A stretch of 64,000 nt of DNA from Alphaproteobacteria bacterium (GCA_009377445.1 WHUA01000003.1:248001-312000); one strand, 5' to 3'; numbered from the stretch's first letter, positions 1 to 9,152 are shown. Notes: generated by a model not told the origin, from the letters alone. Made by a program: numbers and translations.

Positions 1-25
1 CCGATATCCTTTTGAGGACAGCACG

Positions 26-880
26 ATGACCCTCACCATCAACCGCCTGGGCGGCGCGCTGGGCGCGGAAGTAATCGGCCTCGACCTGACGCGGGAGCCG
101 GCCAACGAGGACATGGACCGGGTCCATCAGGCCTGGCTCGACCACGGTGTACTGGTAATGCGCGACCAGCAGATCACCGCCGAGCAGCAGCTTACCTTCG
201 CCCGCCGCTTCGGCACCGCGGCGCCGCACCATCTCAACCCGAACCGGCATCCGGACCACCCGGAAATCCTCGTCGTCTCGAACGAGCGGCGGAAGGACGG
301 CGGCGGCACCCGCGGCTCGGGCCAGCATTGGCATTCCGATTACTCCTATCTCGAAGGGCGATCGAGCGCGTCCATCCTGCGGGCGCTGCAGATCCCCTCG
401 GTCGGCGGCGACACGATGTTCGCCAATACCTACCGCGCCCATGACGCGCTGTCGGAGACGATGCGCGGCATCCTGTCCCCTCTCACCATCACCTACGACT
501 ACTCGCTGGTCTATCAGCGCTACTACAAGGGCCGCACCGACCGCGTGCAGCTCACCGACGAGCTGCGCGCCAAGGCGCCGCCGTCCGAGCACCCGATCAT
601 CGAGGCGCATCCGGAGACCGGCCGCAACGTGATCTTCTTCGATCCGACCTACGCCAACGCGATCGTCGGCATGGAAGAGGCGGAATACACCGCGATCTTC
701 CGCTTCCTCACCGATCATCTGACGCGGCCGGAGTTCATCTACCGGCATCACTGGAAGCCCTACGACATGGTGATGTGGGACAACCGCTGCACGATCCATT
801 GCGCGGTCAGCGACTACGACGACGCGGAAAGGCGCCACCTCAATCGCGTCACCGTCACGAACAGCCACGCGGCGCATTAG
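26..880 (+). CDS. TauD/TfdA-family Fe(II)/2-oxoglutarate dioxygenase
   Basis: A 284-residue cytoplasmic non-heme iron dioxygenase of the TauD/TfdA type, which couples 2-oxoglutarate decarboxylation to hydroxylation of a small substrate, often a sulfonate or aryloxyacid. The HxD iron motif is visible as H103-x-D105 (HWHSD), the distal histidine is H258 (CTIHCAV) and R270 or R274 is placed to bind 2-oxoglutarate. Length is normal for the family. The ATG follows a TGAGGA ribosome-binding site. Only 25 bases precede it, so upstream partners are unseen. The substrate cannot be deduced; no sulfonate transporter lies in the window. Confidence 0.9.
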   Translation: MTLTINRLGGALGAEVIGLDLTREPANEDMDRVHQAWLDHGVLVMRDQQITAEQQLTFARRFGTAAPHHLNPNRHPDHPEILVVSNERRKDGGGTRGSGQHWHSDYSYLEGRSSASILRALQIPSVGGDTMFANTYRAHDALSETMRGILSPLTITYDYSLVYQRYYKGRTDRVQLTDELRAKAPPSEHPIIEAHPETGRNVIFFDPTYANAIVGMEEAEYTAIFRFLTDHLTRPEFIYRHHWKPYDMVMWDNRCTIHCAVSDYDDAERRHLNRVTVTNSHAAH

Positions 881-896
881 CGGCGGCGGCCGGCGG

Positions 897-1610
897 TTGC
901 TGTTCCCCGCACCCCTTGTCCGCGGCACGCTGGTCCGCCGCTACAAGCGCTTCCTCAGCGACGTGACGCTGGACGGCGGCGAGACGATCACCGCGCATGT
1001 CGCCAATCCCGGCTCGATGATCGGGCTCGCCGAGCCGGGATCCGAGGTCTGGCTGTCGCCAAATACGAACCCCAAGGCCAAGCTCGCCTGGCGGTGGGAG
1101 CTTATCCGCGTCGGCGGGCACCTGGTCGGCGTCAACACGGCGCACCCGAACCGCCTGATCGAGGAAGCGGTCGCCGCCGGCGCGATCCGCGAGCTGGCCG
1201 GCTATACCGTCTGCCGCCGCGAGGTGCGCTACGGCGTCAACAGCCGGATCGACCTGTTGCTGGAGGACGCCGTTCGCCCGCCCTGCTACGTCGAGATCAA
1301 ATGCGTCAACCTCCGGCGCGGCCTCGCCGGGCGCGAAACCGCCGCCGAGTTTCCCGACGCCGTCACCAAGCGGGGCGCCAAGCACCTGGTCGAGCTTGGC
1401 GAGATGGCCGCCGGCGGCGCCCGGGCGGTCATGTTGTATGTGGTGCAACGGGGAGATTGCGATCATTTCCGCATCGCCGGCGACATCGACCCGGCCTATG
1501 CGGCGGCCCTGGCCGTGGCGCAGGCGCGCGGCGTCGAGACGCTGTGCTATGCCTGCGACATGCGGCTCGACGGAATCGGGGTGGCCGGGGCCATGCCGCT
1601 GAAGCTCTAG
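897..1610 (+). CDS. sfsA: Sugar fermentation stimulation protein homolog SfsA
   Basis: A 237-residue SfsA-family protein, a nuclease-fold family of uncertain biochemical role that was named for a maltose phenotype in E. coli. The N-terminus (PLVRGTLVRRYKRFLSDV) matches the conserved RYKRFLxD start and the centre has the VEIKCVNL strand typical of the family's nuclease-like core. I chose a TTG start at 897 because it puts the conserved N-terminus at the expected distance; no strong Shine-Dalgarno is visible. It lies 16 bases after the dioxygenase and upstream of map. Confidence 0.88.
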   Translation: MLFPAPLVRGTLVRRYKRFLSDVTLDGGETITAHVANPGSMIGLAEPGSEVWLSPNTNPKAKLAWRWELIRVGGHLVGVNTAHPNRLIEEAVAAGAIRELAGYTVCRREVRYGVNSRIDLLLEDAVRPPCYVEIKCVNLRRGLAGRETAAEFPDAVTKRGAKHLVELGEMAAGGARAVMLYVVQRGDCDHFRIAGDIDPAYAAALAVAQARGVETLCYACDMRLDGIGVAGAMPLKL

Positions 1611-1763
1611 TGTGCGTGTTCGGCATCGATTCCGCTTGCGGAAAGGCCCGAAGCGCGGTTTCGTGGCGCACGAGCGGTCGGGCCTTGCCGGCGGGCTTTA
1701 AATCCGCCCGATTTCGCCCTATTTTTGTAATGAGACCCGCCAGGAAACGAACAGTCGAGACCC

Positions 1764-2588
1764 ATGAAGCAGGCGCAGCGCAGCACGGTTACCATGCCCA
1801 ACGGGGTGACGCTCCACGGTCCCGCCGAGTTTGCCGGCATGCGGAAGGCCGGGAAGCTGGCCGCCGAGGTACTGGACTTCATCACCCCGCATGTGGAGCC
1901 GGGCATCACCACCGGCGCGCTCGACAAGCTCTGCCATGACTTCATCGTCGGGCGCGACGCCATTCCGGCGCCGCTGAACTACCGCGGCTTCCCACGCTCG
2001 ATCTGCACCTCGATCAATCACGTCGTCTGCCACGGCATTCCCGACGACGCGAAAAAGCTGCTGAACGGCGACATCATCAATATCGACATCACCGTCATCC
2101 TCGACGGCTGGCACGGCGACACGAGCCGCATGTTCCTCGTCGGCGACAAGGTCGGCGTGAAGGCGAAGAAGCTGGTGCAGGTGACCTACGACGCGATGAT
2201 GCTCGGCATCGAGACGGTCCGTCCCGGTGCGACGCTCGGCGACATCGGTTACGCGATCCAGGAATACGCCGAATCGCGCCGCTACTCCGTGGTGCGCGAT
2301 TTCTGCGGCCACGGCATCGGCACGATCTTCCATTGCCCGCCCAGCATCCTGCATTACGGCGAGCCGGGCACCGGCATGCGCCTCGAGGAAGGCATGTTCT
2401 TCACCGTCGAGCCGATGATCAACGCCGGCCGCTACGACGTGAAGATCCTGAGCGACGGCTGGACGGCGGTCACCAAGGACCGCAGCCTCTCGGCGCAGTT
2501 CGAGCACACGATCGCCGTGACGGCGGACGGCTTCGAGATCTTCACCCTCTCCCCCGCGGGTCACACCGCGCCGCCCTTCGCCGCATAG
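1764..2588 (+). CDS. map: Type I methionine aminopeptidase
   Basis: A 274-residue cytosolic methionine aminopeptidase that removes the initiator Met from nascent proteins. The dinuclear metal site is complete: D108, D119, H182, E215 and E246, with substrate-binding H90 (VVCHG). There is no N-terminal zinc extension, as usual for the short type I enzyme. The ATG at 1764 follows a 153-base gap after sfsA. The map-radC order seen here is common in alphaproteobacteria; radC begins 26 bases after the stop, so the two are probably cotranscribed. Confidence 0.96.
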   Translation: MKQAQRSTVTMPNGVTLHGPAEFAGMRKAGKLAAEVLDFITPHVEPGITTGALDKLCHDFIVGRDAIPAPLNYRGFPRSICTSINHVVCHGIPDDAKKLLNGDIINIDITVILDGWHGDTSRMFLVGDKVGVKAKKLVQVTYDAMMLGIETVRPGATLGDIGYAIQEYAESRRYSVVRDFCGHGIGTIFHCPPSILHYGEPGTGMRLEEGMFFTVEPMINAGRYDVKILSDGWTAVTKDRSLSAQFEHTIAVTADGFEIFTLSPAGHTAPPFAA

Positions 2589-2614
2589 CGGCGGGCGCGC
2601 TGGCGGAGGGCATC

Positions 2615-3322
2615 ATGGCCGACGGCCTTTCCGACACCCAGAAAGCGCTACGCCCGCATTATCACGGCCACCGGCAGCGCCTGCGCGACCGATTCCGCGC
2701 CACCGGCGGAGAGGGCATGCCGGATTACGAGCTGCTGGAGATGCTGCTGGCGCAGGCGATCCCGCGCCGCGATATGAAGCCGCTCGCCAAGGAACTCATC
2801 GACCGCTTCGGCAGCTTCGCCGGCGTGATCTCCGCCGCGCCCGAGCGCCTGCTCGCCGTCTCCGGCATGGGCGAGACCTCGGTCGCCGCGCTCAAGGTCG
2901 TGCGCGCGGCCGCGGTGCTTCTGCTGAAGCAGGAGGTCATGAACCGCGATGCCATCGGCTCCTGGGACCGGCTGCTCGACTACTGCCGCGCGGCGATGGC
3001 GCACGAGCCGGTCGAGCAGCTCCGCCTTCTTTTCCTCGACCGCAAGAACGTGCTCATCGCCGACGAGGTGCAGCAGCGCGGCACGGTCGACCACACGCCG
3101 CTCTATGTCCGCGAGGTGGTGAAGCGCGCTTTGGAGCTCGGCGCAAGCGCGCTGATCATCGTCCACAACCACCCGTCCGGCGATCCGACGCCGAGCCGCG
3201 GCGACATCGAGATGACCGGTCAGGTGAAGGATGCGCTGGATAAGATCGGCATCGCGCTGCACGATCACGTGGTGATCGGCCGCCGGGGCCATGAGAGCTT
3301 TCGCGCCAAGGGGCTTCTATGA
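2615..3322 (+). CDS. radC: RadC/JAB-domain (MPN) DNA repair-family protein
   Basis: A 235-residue RadC-family protein. The N-terminal half (about residues 20-95) has a helix-hairpin-helix-like region (LLAVSGMGETSVAALK). The C-terminal JAB1/MPN domain holds the JAMM metal motif, with histidines in HNHPSGDPTPSRGD followed by the Asp ligand. The reading frame stays open further upstream, but the ATG at 2615 just after map gives the usual family length. RadC was linked historically to DNA repair, but its precise activity is unsettled. Confidence 0.92.
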   Translation: MADGLSDTQKALRPHYHGHRQRLRDRFRATGGEGMPDYELLEMLLAQAIPRRDMKPLAKELIDRFGSFAGVISAAPERLLAVSGMGETSVAALKVVRAAAVLLLKQEVMNRDAIGSWDRLLDYCRAAMAHEPVEQLRLLFLDRKNVLIADEVQQRGTVDHTPLYVREVVKRALELGASALIIVHNHPSGDPTPSRGDIEMTGQVKDALDKIGIALHDHVVIGRRGHESFRAKGLL

Positions 3323-3332
3323 GGGGGTTGCC

Positions 3333-3752
3333 GTGAAGATACCGAGACCGAAGGGCAAGCGACGCATCTCCAGCCCGCATGTGGGCGAGCCACCGGCCGG
3401 CACCTGGTCGAACTGCCTGGTCGTCGGCAACCAGGTCTTCGTCGCCGGCATGACCGCGCGCGGCAACGAATTCGATGACGTAAAAGAAAGCGGCGCCTAC
3501 GAGCAGGCGGCCGCCATTCTCGGCAAGATCAAGCACCTGATGGAGGCGGCCGGCGGCTCGATCGACGACGTGGTCAAGGTCGTGATCTACCTGACGGATA
3601 TCAACGACCGCGAGGCGGTCTGGAAGGCGCGCCGCGAGTTCTTCACCGAGCCATTCCCCGTCTCCACCCTGTTCGAGGTGAGCAAGCTGGTGCGCCCGGA
3701 GATGAAGGTGGAGATCGACGCCGTCGGGATCCTCAATTCGAGCCTGACGTAA
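3333..3752 (+). CDS. RidA/YjgF/UK114-family protein
   Basis: A 139-residue RidA-like protein. Family members deaminate reactive enamine/imine intermediates or bind small metabolites as trimers. The core FVAGMTARG, the KVVIYLTDINDR strand and the RPEMKVEIDAVG end follow the family pattern. I prefer the GTG at 3333 because GAGGGGG stands just upstream; the in-frame ATG at 3291 would overlap radC by 32 bases and add 14 residues. A palindromic repeat follows the stop. Confidence 0.85.
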   Translation: MKIPRPKGKRRISSPHVGEPPAGTWSNCLVVGNQVFVAGMTARGNEFDDVKESGAYEQAAAILGKIKHLMEAAGGSIDDVVKVVIYLTDINDREAVWKARREFFTEPFPVSTLFEVSKLVRPEMKVEIDAVGILNSSLT

Positions 3753-3771
3753 CGGCCGTTGAGGGACCGTG

Positions 3772-3850
3772 CGTGGACTCCCGGGACAAGCCCGGGAGTG
3801 ACGGATTTACAGTTATTTACGTCATGCCGTGGCTTGTCCACGGCATCCAT
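3772..3850. repeat. Paired palindromic repeat, GGACAAG-loop family (copy 1)
   Basis: Two hairpin arms separated by about 20 bases. Arm 1 is an 8-bp stem (CTCCCGGG/CCCGGGAG) around ACAAG and ends in TGACG. Arm 2 is a stem ATGCCGTGG/CCACGGCAT around CTTGT. The arms are imperfect inverted copies of each other. Related copies lie at 32346-32432, 38902-38988 and, more diverged, 49395-49465. It lies between the convergent ridA and nitronate monooxygenase genes and could end transcription from both sides. Confidence 0.85.
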
Positions 3851-3862
3851 CCAGCAGGACAG

Positions 3863-4927
3863 TCACAACCCCGCCAGCACCGCGCGAGTCTCCTCGACGA
3901 GCGTTTCCAGCAGCTCGCCCGCCGGCATTGCGCGGTTGAAGGCGACGGCCTGGCCGGCCCACATGGCGAGCATCTCGTCCGAGCCTTTCTTCGCGCTCGC
4001 CACCTGCAGCGGCCCGGTCAGGCCGTATTGCAGGGGAAATGCGAGCGACTCGTCCTCGTATGCGCGCATCTCCTCGATGAAGCGGTTGCGCAGGCCCCGC
4101 GCCATGCGGCCCGAGATCGTGCGGGTCAGCGCCGTTCCCATGTCCGCGCCGCGCAACAGCGCATTGCGGTAGAGCGGGTTGATGCCGGACTCCGGCGTGC
4201 TCAGGAAAGCGGTGCCGATCTGCACGCCGCTCGCGCCCAGCGCGAAGGCGGCGGCGATGCCGCGCCCGTCGGCGATGCCGCCCGCCGCGATCACCGGCAC
4301 CTTCACGGCGTCGGCGACTTGTGGGATGAGGGCGATTCCGCCGAGCCCGGTATCGGTGTTGGGCTCGCGCGTGCCGCGGTGGCCGCCCGCCTCGTAGCCC
4401 TGGGCGATGATCGCATCGGCGCCCGCGTCCTCGAGCCAGCGCGCCTCCTCCGCCGTCGTGGCGGAAGAAATGATGACGGAGCCGGCCTTCTTCAGCGCGG
4501 CGACCGCGTCGGCATCCGGCATGCCGTAGTGGAAGCTGACGATGGGCGGACGAAGCTCGAGCAGCGCGTCCACGATGCTGTCGTCGAAATCGGGGTAGAT
4601 CTGCTTCGGCTCCGACGCCTCGCTCAATCCCAGCTCGTCGTAGTAGGGCTTGAGCCGGCGCGCCATGCGCGCCACGCCGTCCGGATCGGGCGGCGGATTC
4701 TTATGGACGAAGAAGTTGAGGTTGTAGGGCTTGTTGGTGGCCCGCCGGATCTCGCCCGCCCGCTCGCGCAGCGATTGGCCGGTATCGCGCGCGCAGCCGA
4801 GCGAGCCGAGGCCGCCCGCATTCGATACGGCCGCGACGATCGCCGGCGTCGTCGATCCCGCCATCGGCGCCTGGATGATCGGATGCGCGATGCCGAGCAG
4901 CTCGATCAGGTCTTTCCGCGGCCACAT
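3863..4927 (-). CDS. Nitronate monooxygenase-family FMN enzyme
   Basis: A 354-residue TIM-barrel flavoprotein of the nitronate monooxygenase/2-nitropropane dioxygenase family, which oxidises alkyl nitronates with FMN. The N-terminal HPIIQAPMAGSTTP, the AGADAIIAQGYEAGGHRGT segment and the phosphate-binding GGIADGRGIAAAFALGA-VQIGTAF region are family hallmarks. It is flanked by palindromic repeats on both sides, so it is probably transcribed alone. Members also act as enoyl reductases or with other carbonyl substrates, so the substrate is unproven. Confidence 0.88.
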   Translation of the reverse strand: MWPRKDLIELLGIAHPIIQAPMAGSTTPAIVAAVSNAGGLGSLGCARDTGQSLRERAGEIRRATNKPYNLNFFVHKNPPPDPDGVARMARRLKPYYDELGLSEASEPKQIYPDFDDSIVDALLELRPPIVSFHYGMPDADAVAALKKAGSVIISSATTAEEARWLEDAGADAIIAQGYEAGGHRGTREPNTDTGLGGIALIPQVADAVKVPVIAAGGIADGRGIAAAFALGASGVQIGTAFLSTPESGINPLYRNALLRGADMGTALTRTISGRMARGLRNRFIEEMRAYEDESLAFPLQYGLTGPLQVASAKKGSDEMLAMWAGQAVAFNRAMPAGELLETLVEETRAVLAGL

Positions 4928-4961
4928 GCGCCTGGACTCTCCCTATTTGAAAGGGACCGGC

Positions 4962-5040
4962 CTCATGCTGAGCCTGTCGAAGCATGCGGCGATGCAGAGC
5001 TCGGTGCCTACCTCATCTTTCGACAAGCTCAAGATGAGGT
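4962..5040. repeat. REP-like palindrome, CTTCGACAGGCTCAGCATGAG family (copy 1)
   Basis: Two inverted arms of a REP sequence: CTCATGCTGAGCCTGTCGAAG followed about 40 bases later by a diverged arm with TTTCGACAAGCTCAAGATGAGG. It sits between two minus-strand genes. Other copies are at 8436-8500 and 62947-63012. This sequence type is widespread in alphaproteobacterial intergenic DNA. Confidence 0.85.
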
Positions 5041-5076
5041 TTCTTATAGTGTGCCGTTTGTCTTATCAATCAAGCC

Positions 5077-5958
5077 TCAATCGGCCAGGAAACCCTTCAC
5101 GAGCTTCAGAAAGCCCGCGAGCTGGTCGTGGTGCACCCAGTGGCCGGCGTTCTTGAATTCCTCGACCTGGACATTCTTGAAATGCGCCGCGCGGCCGTCG
5201 GTGCGCGGATCGACGGCCCAACTGTCCGCCCCGTGGATCAGCAGCGTCGGGCATTCGATGGCCGCCCAAAGCTCGGCCGAGGCTGCCGACGGCATCGTGA
5301 AGGGCGGCGACGCGCGGATGTAGTTGTCGAACTTCCAGCTATAGGTGCCGTCCTCGTTCTGGTTGACGCCATGGATCGTCAGGTGGCGCGCCTGCTCGGG
5401 CGTGAGGTGCGGATTGGCGTCCTGCATGCGGTTCCACGCCTCCTCCAGCGTCGCGTAGCGGCGGGGGACGCGGCCGGAGAGGTCGCGAAGCTGATCGATC
5501 CAGCGGTTGAGGCGGTCCTGCGTCGTCAGCTCCTTGCGGTCGTCCCGCCGGTGCGGCGCCGGGCCCATCCCCTCGATCGCGACGACCTTGGTGACGTTCT
5601 TCGGGTAGAGGCCGGCATAGCGCAGCGTGATCGCCGCGCCCAGCGAATGGCCGATGATCTTGACCGGCGCCAGCTTGGTCTGATGCAGGAGCTGCGCGAT
5701 GTCGTAGAGATACTCGGAAATGGCATAGCTGCCTCCCATCATCCACTGGGAGTCGCCATGGCCGCGCAGGTCCGGGGCGATGATGTGGTAATCCTTGCGC
5801 AGCGCTTCCGCCACCCAATCCCAGTTGCGGCAATGGTCGCGGCCGCCGTGGATCAGCAGAAGCGGCGGCGCGCCGGCATTGCCCCAATCCACATAGTGCA
5901 GCCGCAGGCGCTGCGAGAAATAGCTGTGCGAGGTAGGGCCATGAATAGGCTCTGGCAT
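5077..5958 (-). CDS. Alpha/beta hydrolase
   Basis: A 293-residue alpha/beta hydrolase-fold enzyme, cytoplasmic, without signal peptide. The oxyanion motif LLLIHGGRD, the nucleophile elbow GHSLGAA, an acid in HGADSWAVD and the histidine in NAGHWVHHD make a complete catalytic triad. A long cap region (about residues 130-215, Arg-rich) lies between the Ser and the acid. It resembles haloalkane dehalogenase/epoxide hydrolase-like esterases, but the substrate is unknown. It is divergent from the molybdoenzyme at 6085. Confidence 0.88.
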   Translation of the reverse strand: MPEPIHGPTSHSYFSQRLRLHYVDWGNAGAPPLLLIHGGRDHCRNWDWVAEALRKDYHIIAPDLRGHGDSQWMMGGSYAISEYLYDIAQLLHQTKLAPVKIIGHSLGAAITLRYAGLYPKNVTKVVAIEGMGPAPHRRDDRKELTTQDRLNRWIDQLRDLSGRVPRRYATLEEAWNRMQDANPHLTPEQARHLTIHGVNQNEDGTYSWKFDNYIRASPPFTMPSAASAELWAAIECPTLLIHGADSWAVDPRTDGRAAHFKNVQVEEFKNAGHWVHHDQLAGFLKLVKGFLAD

Positions 5959-6084
5959 GGTGCGGCAGCCTCCTTATCGGGCCTTGGAAACCGAAATCCG
6001 GCGCTCTCCATACACCTTTCCGGGCCGCTCTGGCGAGATCGGCGGTTTTGCGTTATCAGAATAATGTACGCGTGACCGAGAGAG

Positions 6085-8424
6085 ATGAAGCCGACCATGA
6101 GCAAAGAAGACCCGACGATCGTCCGCCGCAGGCATTCCTCGCACTGGGGCGCCTTCAATACGCTGGTTAAGGATGGCCGACTCGTCGGCGTCGAGCCGTT
6201 CGAGAAGGACCCGCATCCCTCGCGGATCATCCAGTCCATGCCGGACACGCTCTATGCCGAGACGCGCATCAAGCAACCGATGATCCGGGCGAGCTGGCTC
6301 CGCAAGGGGCCGGGAGCGCGCACCGACAAGCGCGGCGCCGAGCCCTTCGTGCCGGTGCCGTGGGACGAGGCGCTCGACATGGTCGCGAAGGAGCTTACGC
6401 GGGTCCGGAAGAATTACGGCGACGCCTCGATCTTCGGCGGGTCCTACGGCTGGTCGAGCGCCGGGCGCTTCCACCACGCCAAGACCCAGCTCCACCGCTT
6501 TCTCGGCATGTCGGGCGGCTTCACGGCGCAGGTCTATTCCTACAGCAACGCCGCCGGCCATGCGATCCTGCCCTATATCTTCGGCGACAAGGGCATGGCG
6601 CGCGGTCCCTACACCACCTGGGACAGCATGGAGGCGCATTGCGACCTGTTCGTGTCCTTCGGCGGCATGGGGCTCAAGAACACCCAGGTCGAGCCCGGCG
6701 GCATGGGCGAGCACGCGACGCACAAATGGCTGGAGCGGCTGAAGGGCGGCCGCATGAAATTCGTCAGCATCACGCCGCTCAAGGACGACACGGCGGATTT
6801 CCTGGATGCCCAATGGCTCGCACCGCGGCCGAATACGGACGTGGCGATGATGCTCGGCATCGCGCACACCCTGATTTCCGAGGGCCTGCACGACCAGGCC
6901 TATCTCGACCGCTACGCCTCCGGCTTCGACAAGTTCCGCCCCTACGTCATGGGCGAGACGGACGGCCAGCCGAAGACCGCCGATTGGGCTGCACCGATCT
7001 GCGAGATCGACGCGGAGACGATCCGCGGCCTCGCCCGCCGCATGGCCGCGGGCCGCACGATGATCGGGGTGGCCTATGCGCTGCAGCGCGCCGAGCATGG
7101 CGAGCAGACATACTGGATGGCGGCGACCCTGGCGGCGATGCTGGGACAGATCGGCGTGCCGGGCGGCGGCTGCGGCTTCGGCTACGGCAGCATGCACGGC
7201 TACGGCAACCCGGTGGACCGCTTCTCGGTGCCGGCGATGTCGACCGGCGAGAACCCGGCGCGGAGCTTCATTCCGGTGGCGCGCATCTCGGACATGCTGC
7301 TCAACCCCGGCAAGGCCTATCAGTTCAACGGCATGGACCGGAATTACCCGGACATCCGCCTGATCTACTGGTGCGGAGGCAACCCCTTCCACCACCATCA
7401 GGACCTGAACCGGCTGCTGCGCGCCTGGCGCAAGCCCGACACCATCGTCCTCAACGAGATCTGGTGGACGGCGACGGCGCGGCATGCCGATATCGTGCTG
7501 CCGGCGACCTCGACGCTGGAGCGCAACGACATCGGCGCCAGCTCGCGCGACCGCTTCATCATGGCGATGCACAAGGCGGTCGAGCCGGTCGGCGACGCGC
7601 GCAACGACTTCGACATCTTCGCCGGCCTGGCAGAGCGCCTCGGCTTCCGCGACCGCTTCACCGAAGGCCGCACCGAGGAGGAGTGGCTGCGCCACCTCTA
7701 CAACGTCTCGCGCCAGCAGGCGGCGAAGAACCGCATCGAGTTGCCCGATTTCGAAACCTTCTGGAAAGAGGGCTATATCGAGACTCCGGAGCCGGCGAAG
7801 CATTTCGTCATCTTCGAGGATTTCTACAAGGACCCGCAGGCGAACCCCCTGAAGACTCAATCGGGCAAGATCGAGATCTTCTCGGAAACCATCGCCGGCT
7901 ACGGCTACGACGATTGCCCCGGACATCCGACATGGTTCGAGCCGGAGGAATGGCTCGGCGGCGAGCGTGCCCGGCAGTTCCCGCTGCACATGATGTCGAA
8001 CCAGCCGCAGACGCGGCTGCACGGACAGATGGACGACGGCCGCGTCAGCCAGGAAAGCAAGGTGCAGGGCCGCGAGCCGGTGTCGCTCAGCCGCGCGGAC
8101 GCGGAAGCGCGCGGCATCGCGGACGGCGACGTCGTGCGCGTCTTCAACGACCGGGGCGCGATCCTCGCCGGCGCGGTCGTCTCCGACGACGTGCGGCCGG
8201 GCGTGATCCGGCTTTCCACCGGCGCGTGGTACGACCCGGTGGAGCGCGGCCAGCCGGGCAGCTTGGAGAAGCACGGCAATCCAAACGTGCTGACCCCGGA
8301 CCGCGGCACCTCGAAGCTGGCGCAGGGCCCGATCGCGCACAGCGCGCTGGTCGAGGTCGAGCTCTACGACGGCGACTTGCCCGCGATCACCGCCTTCGAG
8401 CCGCCGCTAGCCGAAAGCGCGTGA
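6085..8424 (+). CDS. Molybdopterin-dependent oxidoreductase, biotin/TMAO/DMSO sulfoxide reductase type
   Basis: A 779-residue bis-MGD molybdoenzyme of the DMSO reductase superfamily, closest in feel to BisC/TorZ. No N-terminal Cys cluster for an Fe-S centre is seen. The GGSYGWSSAGRFH motif near residue 118 is where sulfoxide/TMAO reductases carry the Mo-ligating serine. YWCGGNPFHHHQDLNRL and VLNEIWWTATARHADIVLP are cofactor-binding stretches, and the C-terminal dinucleotide-binding domain starts near residue 630. There is no twin-arginine signal, so it should be cytoplasmic. An in-frame ATG at 6097 is an alternative start. The substrate (biotin sulfoxide, Met sulfoxide or other) is not shown. 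Confidence 0.88.
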   Translation: MKPTMSKEDPTIVRRRHSSHWGAFNTLVKDGRLVGVEPFEKDPHPSRIIQSMPDTLYAETRIKQPMIRASWLRKGPGARTDKRGAEPFVPVPWDEALDMVAKELTRVRKNYGDASIFGGSYGWSSAGRFHHAKTQLHRFLGMSGGFTAQVYSYSNAAGHAILPYIFGDKGMARGPYTTWDSMEAHCDLFVSFGGMGLKNTQVEPGGMGEHATHKWLERLKGGRMKFVSITPLKDDTADFLDAQWLAPRPNTDVAMMLGIAHTLISEGLHDQAYLDRYASGFDKFRPYVMGETDGQPKTADWAAPICEIDAETIRGLARRMAAGRTMIGVAYALQRAEHGEQTYWMAATLAAMLGQIGVPGGGCGFGYGSMHGYGNPVDRFSVPAMSTGENPARSFIPVARISDMLLNPGKAYQFNGMDRNYPDIRLIYWCGGNPFHHHQDLNRLLRAWRKPDTIVLNEIWWTATARHADIVLPATSTLERNDIGASSRDRFIMAMHKAVEPVGDARNDFDIFAGLAERLGFRDRFTEGRTEEEWLRHLYNVSRQQAAKNRIELPDFETFWKEGYIETPEPAKHFVIFEDFYKDPQANPLKTQSGKIEIFSETIAGYGYDDCPGHPTWFEPEEWLGGERARQFPLHMMSNQPQTRLHGQMDDGRVSQESKVQGREPVSLSRADAEARGIADGDVVRVFNDRGAILAGAVVSDDVRPGVIRLSTGAWYDPVERGQPGSLEKHGNPNVLTPDRGTSKLAQGPIAHSALVEVELYDGDLPAITAFEPPLAESA

Positions 8425-8435
8425 GTCTATTTTGA

Positions 8436-8500
8436 CTCATGCTTCGACAGGCTCAGCATGAGGGCTTCTTTGTGAGCGCCTCATGCTGAGCCTGTCGAAG
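8436..8500. repeat. REP-like palindrome, CTTCGACAGGCTCAGCATGAG family (copy 2)
   Basis: Two well-kept arms in inverted orientation: CTCATGCTTCGACAGGCTCAGC continuing to ATGAGG, then CCTCATGCTGAGCCTGTCGAAG, separated by about 16 bases. It lies between the molybdoenzyme and the gamma carbonic anhydrase and could fold into a long hairpin in the transcript. Confidence 0.9.
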
Positions 8501-8559
8501 TGCGAGGCTCGATAGAACGCAACTTATCTCATTTCCGCACGAACTCAGGAGACTGAAGA

Positions 8560-9084
8560 ATGAAGTATGCCCTCGGCGACGTTCGCGTTCAGGCGGACCC
8601 GGAAAGCTGGATCGCCCCCAACGCGATTGCCATCGGCAATGTGATCCTGAAGAAGGGCGCCAGCGTCTGGTGGTCGAGCGTGATCCGCGGCGACAACGAG
8701 CCGATCACGCTGGGCGAGAACACGCAAGTGCAGGACGGCTGCGTGCTGCACACCGATCCGGGCTATCCCTGCACGCTCGGCGACAATGTCAGCGTCGGGC
8801 ATATGTGCATGCTGCACGGCTGCGTCGTCGGCGACGAATCGCTGATCGGCATCGGCGCCGTGGTGCTGACCGGCGCGAAGATCGGCAAGCATTGCATCAT
8901 CGGCGCCAACAGCCTGGTGCCGGAACACAAAATCATCCCCGACAACTCGCTCGTCTTCGGCTCGCCCGGCAAGGTCGTGCGCCAGGTCGAGGAGCGCCAT
9001 ATCGAGATGATCCGGGCCACCGCCGAACATTATGCCGCCCGCTGGCGCCGCTACGTGAAGGAGATGCGGGAGGACGGGGTGTGA
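8560..9084 (+). CDS. Gamma-class carbonic anhydrase-like protein
   Basis: A 174-residue left-handed beta-helix protein of the gamma carbonic anhydrase/YrdA/PaaY group. Hexapeptide repeats cover roughly residues 15-125. The three zinc histidines are present as H64 (VLHTDPG), H81 (VGHM) and H86 (LHGC). AGGAG precedes the ATG at a good distance. Close relatives range from true carbonic anhydrases to thioesterase-like PaaY, so CO2 hydration is likely but unproven. Confidence 0.88.
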   Translation: MKYALGDVRVQADPESWIAPNAIAIGNVILKKGASVWWSSVIRGDNEPITLGENTQVQDGCVLHTDPGYPCTLGDNVSVGHMCMLHGCVVGDESLIGIGAVVLTGAKIGKHCIIGANSLVPEHKIIPDNSLVFGSPGKVVRQVEERHIEMIRATAEHYAARWRRYVKEMREDGV

Positions 9085-9111
9085 GAGCTCAAGCTCGATG
9101 ATTCCTCTTTC

Positions 9112-9138
9112 CCCTCTCCGCCACTCCGGCGGAGAGGG
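9112..9138. terminator. Perfect 11-bp hairpin between convergent genes
   Basis: CCCTCTCCGCC and GGCGGAGAGGG form a perfect 11-bp stem around ACTCC. It sits between the ends of the plus-strand carbonic anhydrase and the minus-strand ThDP enzyme, so it may serve as a bidirectional terminator, although there is no clear T-tract. A similar hairpin occurs at 36531-36559, so it may equally be a dispersed repeat. Confidence 0.6.
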
Positions 9139-9152
9139 TTATAGCGAAACAA

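Noticed and set aside
5974..8340. Minus-strand open frame of 788 codons opposite the molybdoenzyme
   Set aside because: Shadow frame: composition is typical of antisense translation and no motif is seen, while the plus strand has a full molybdoenzyme.
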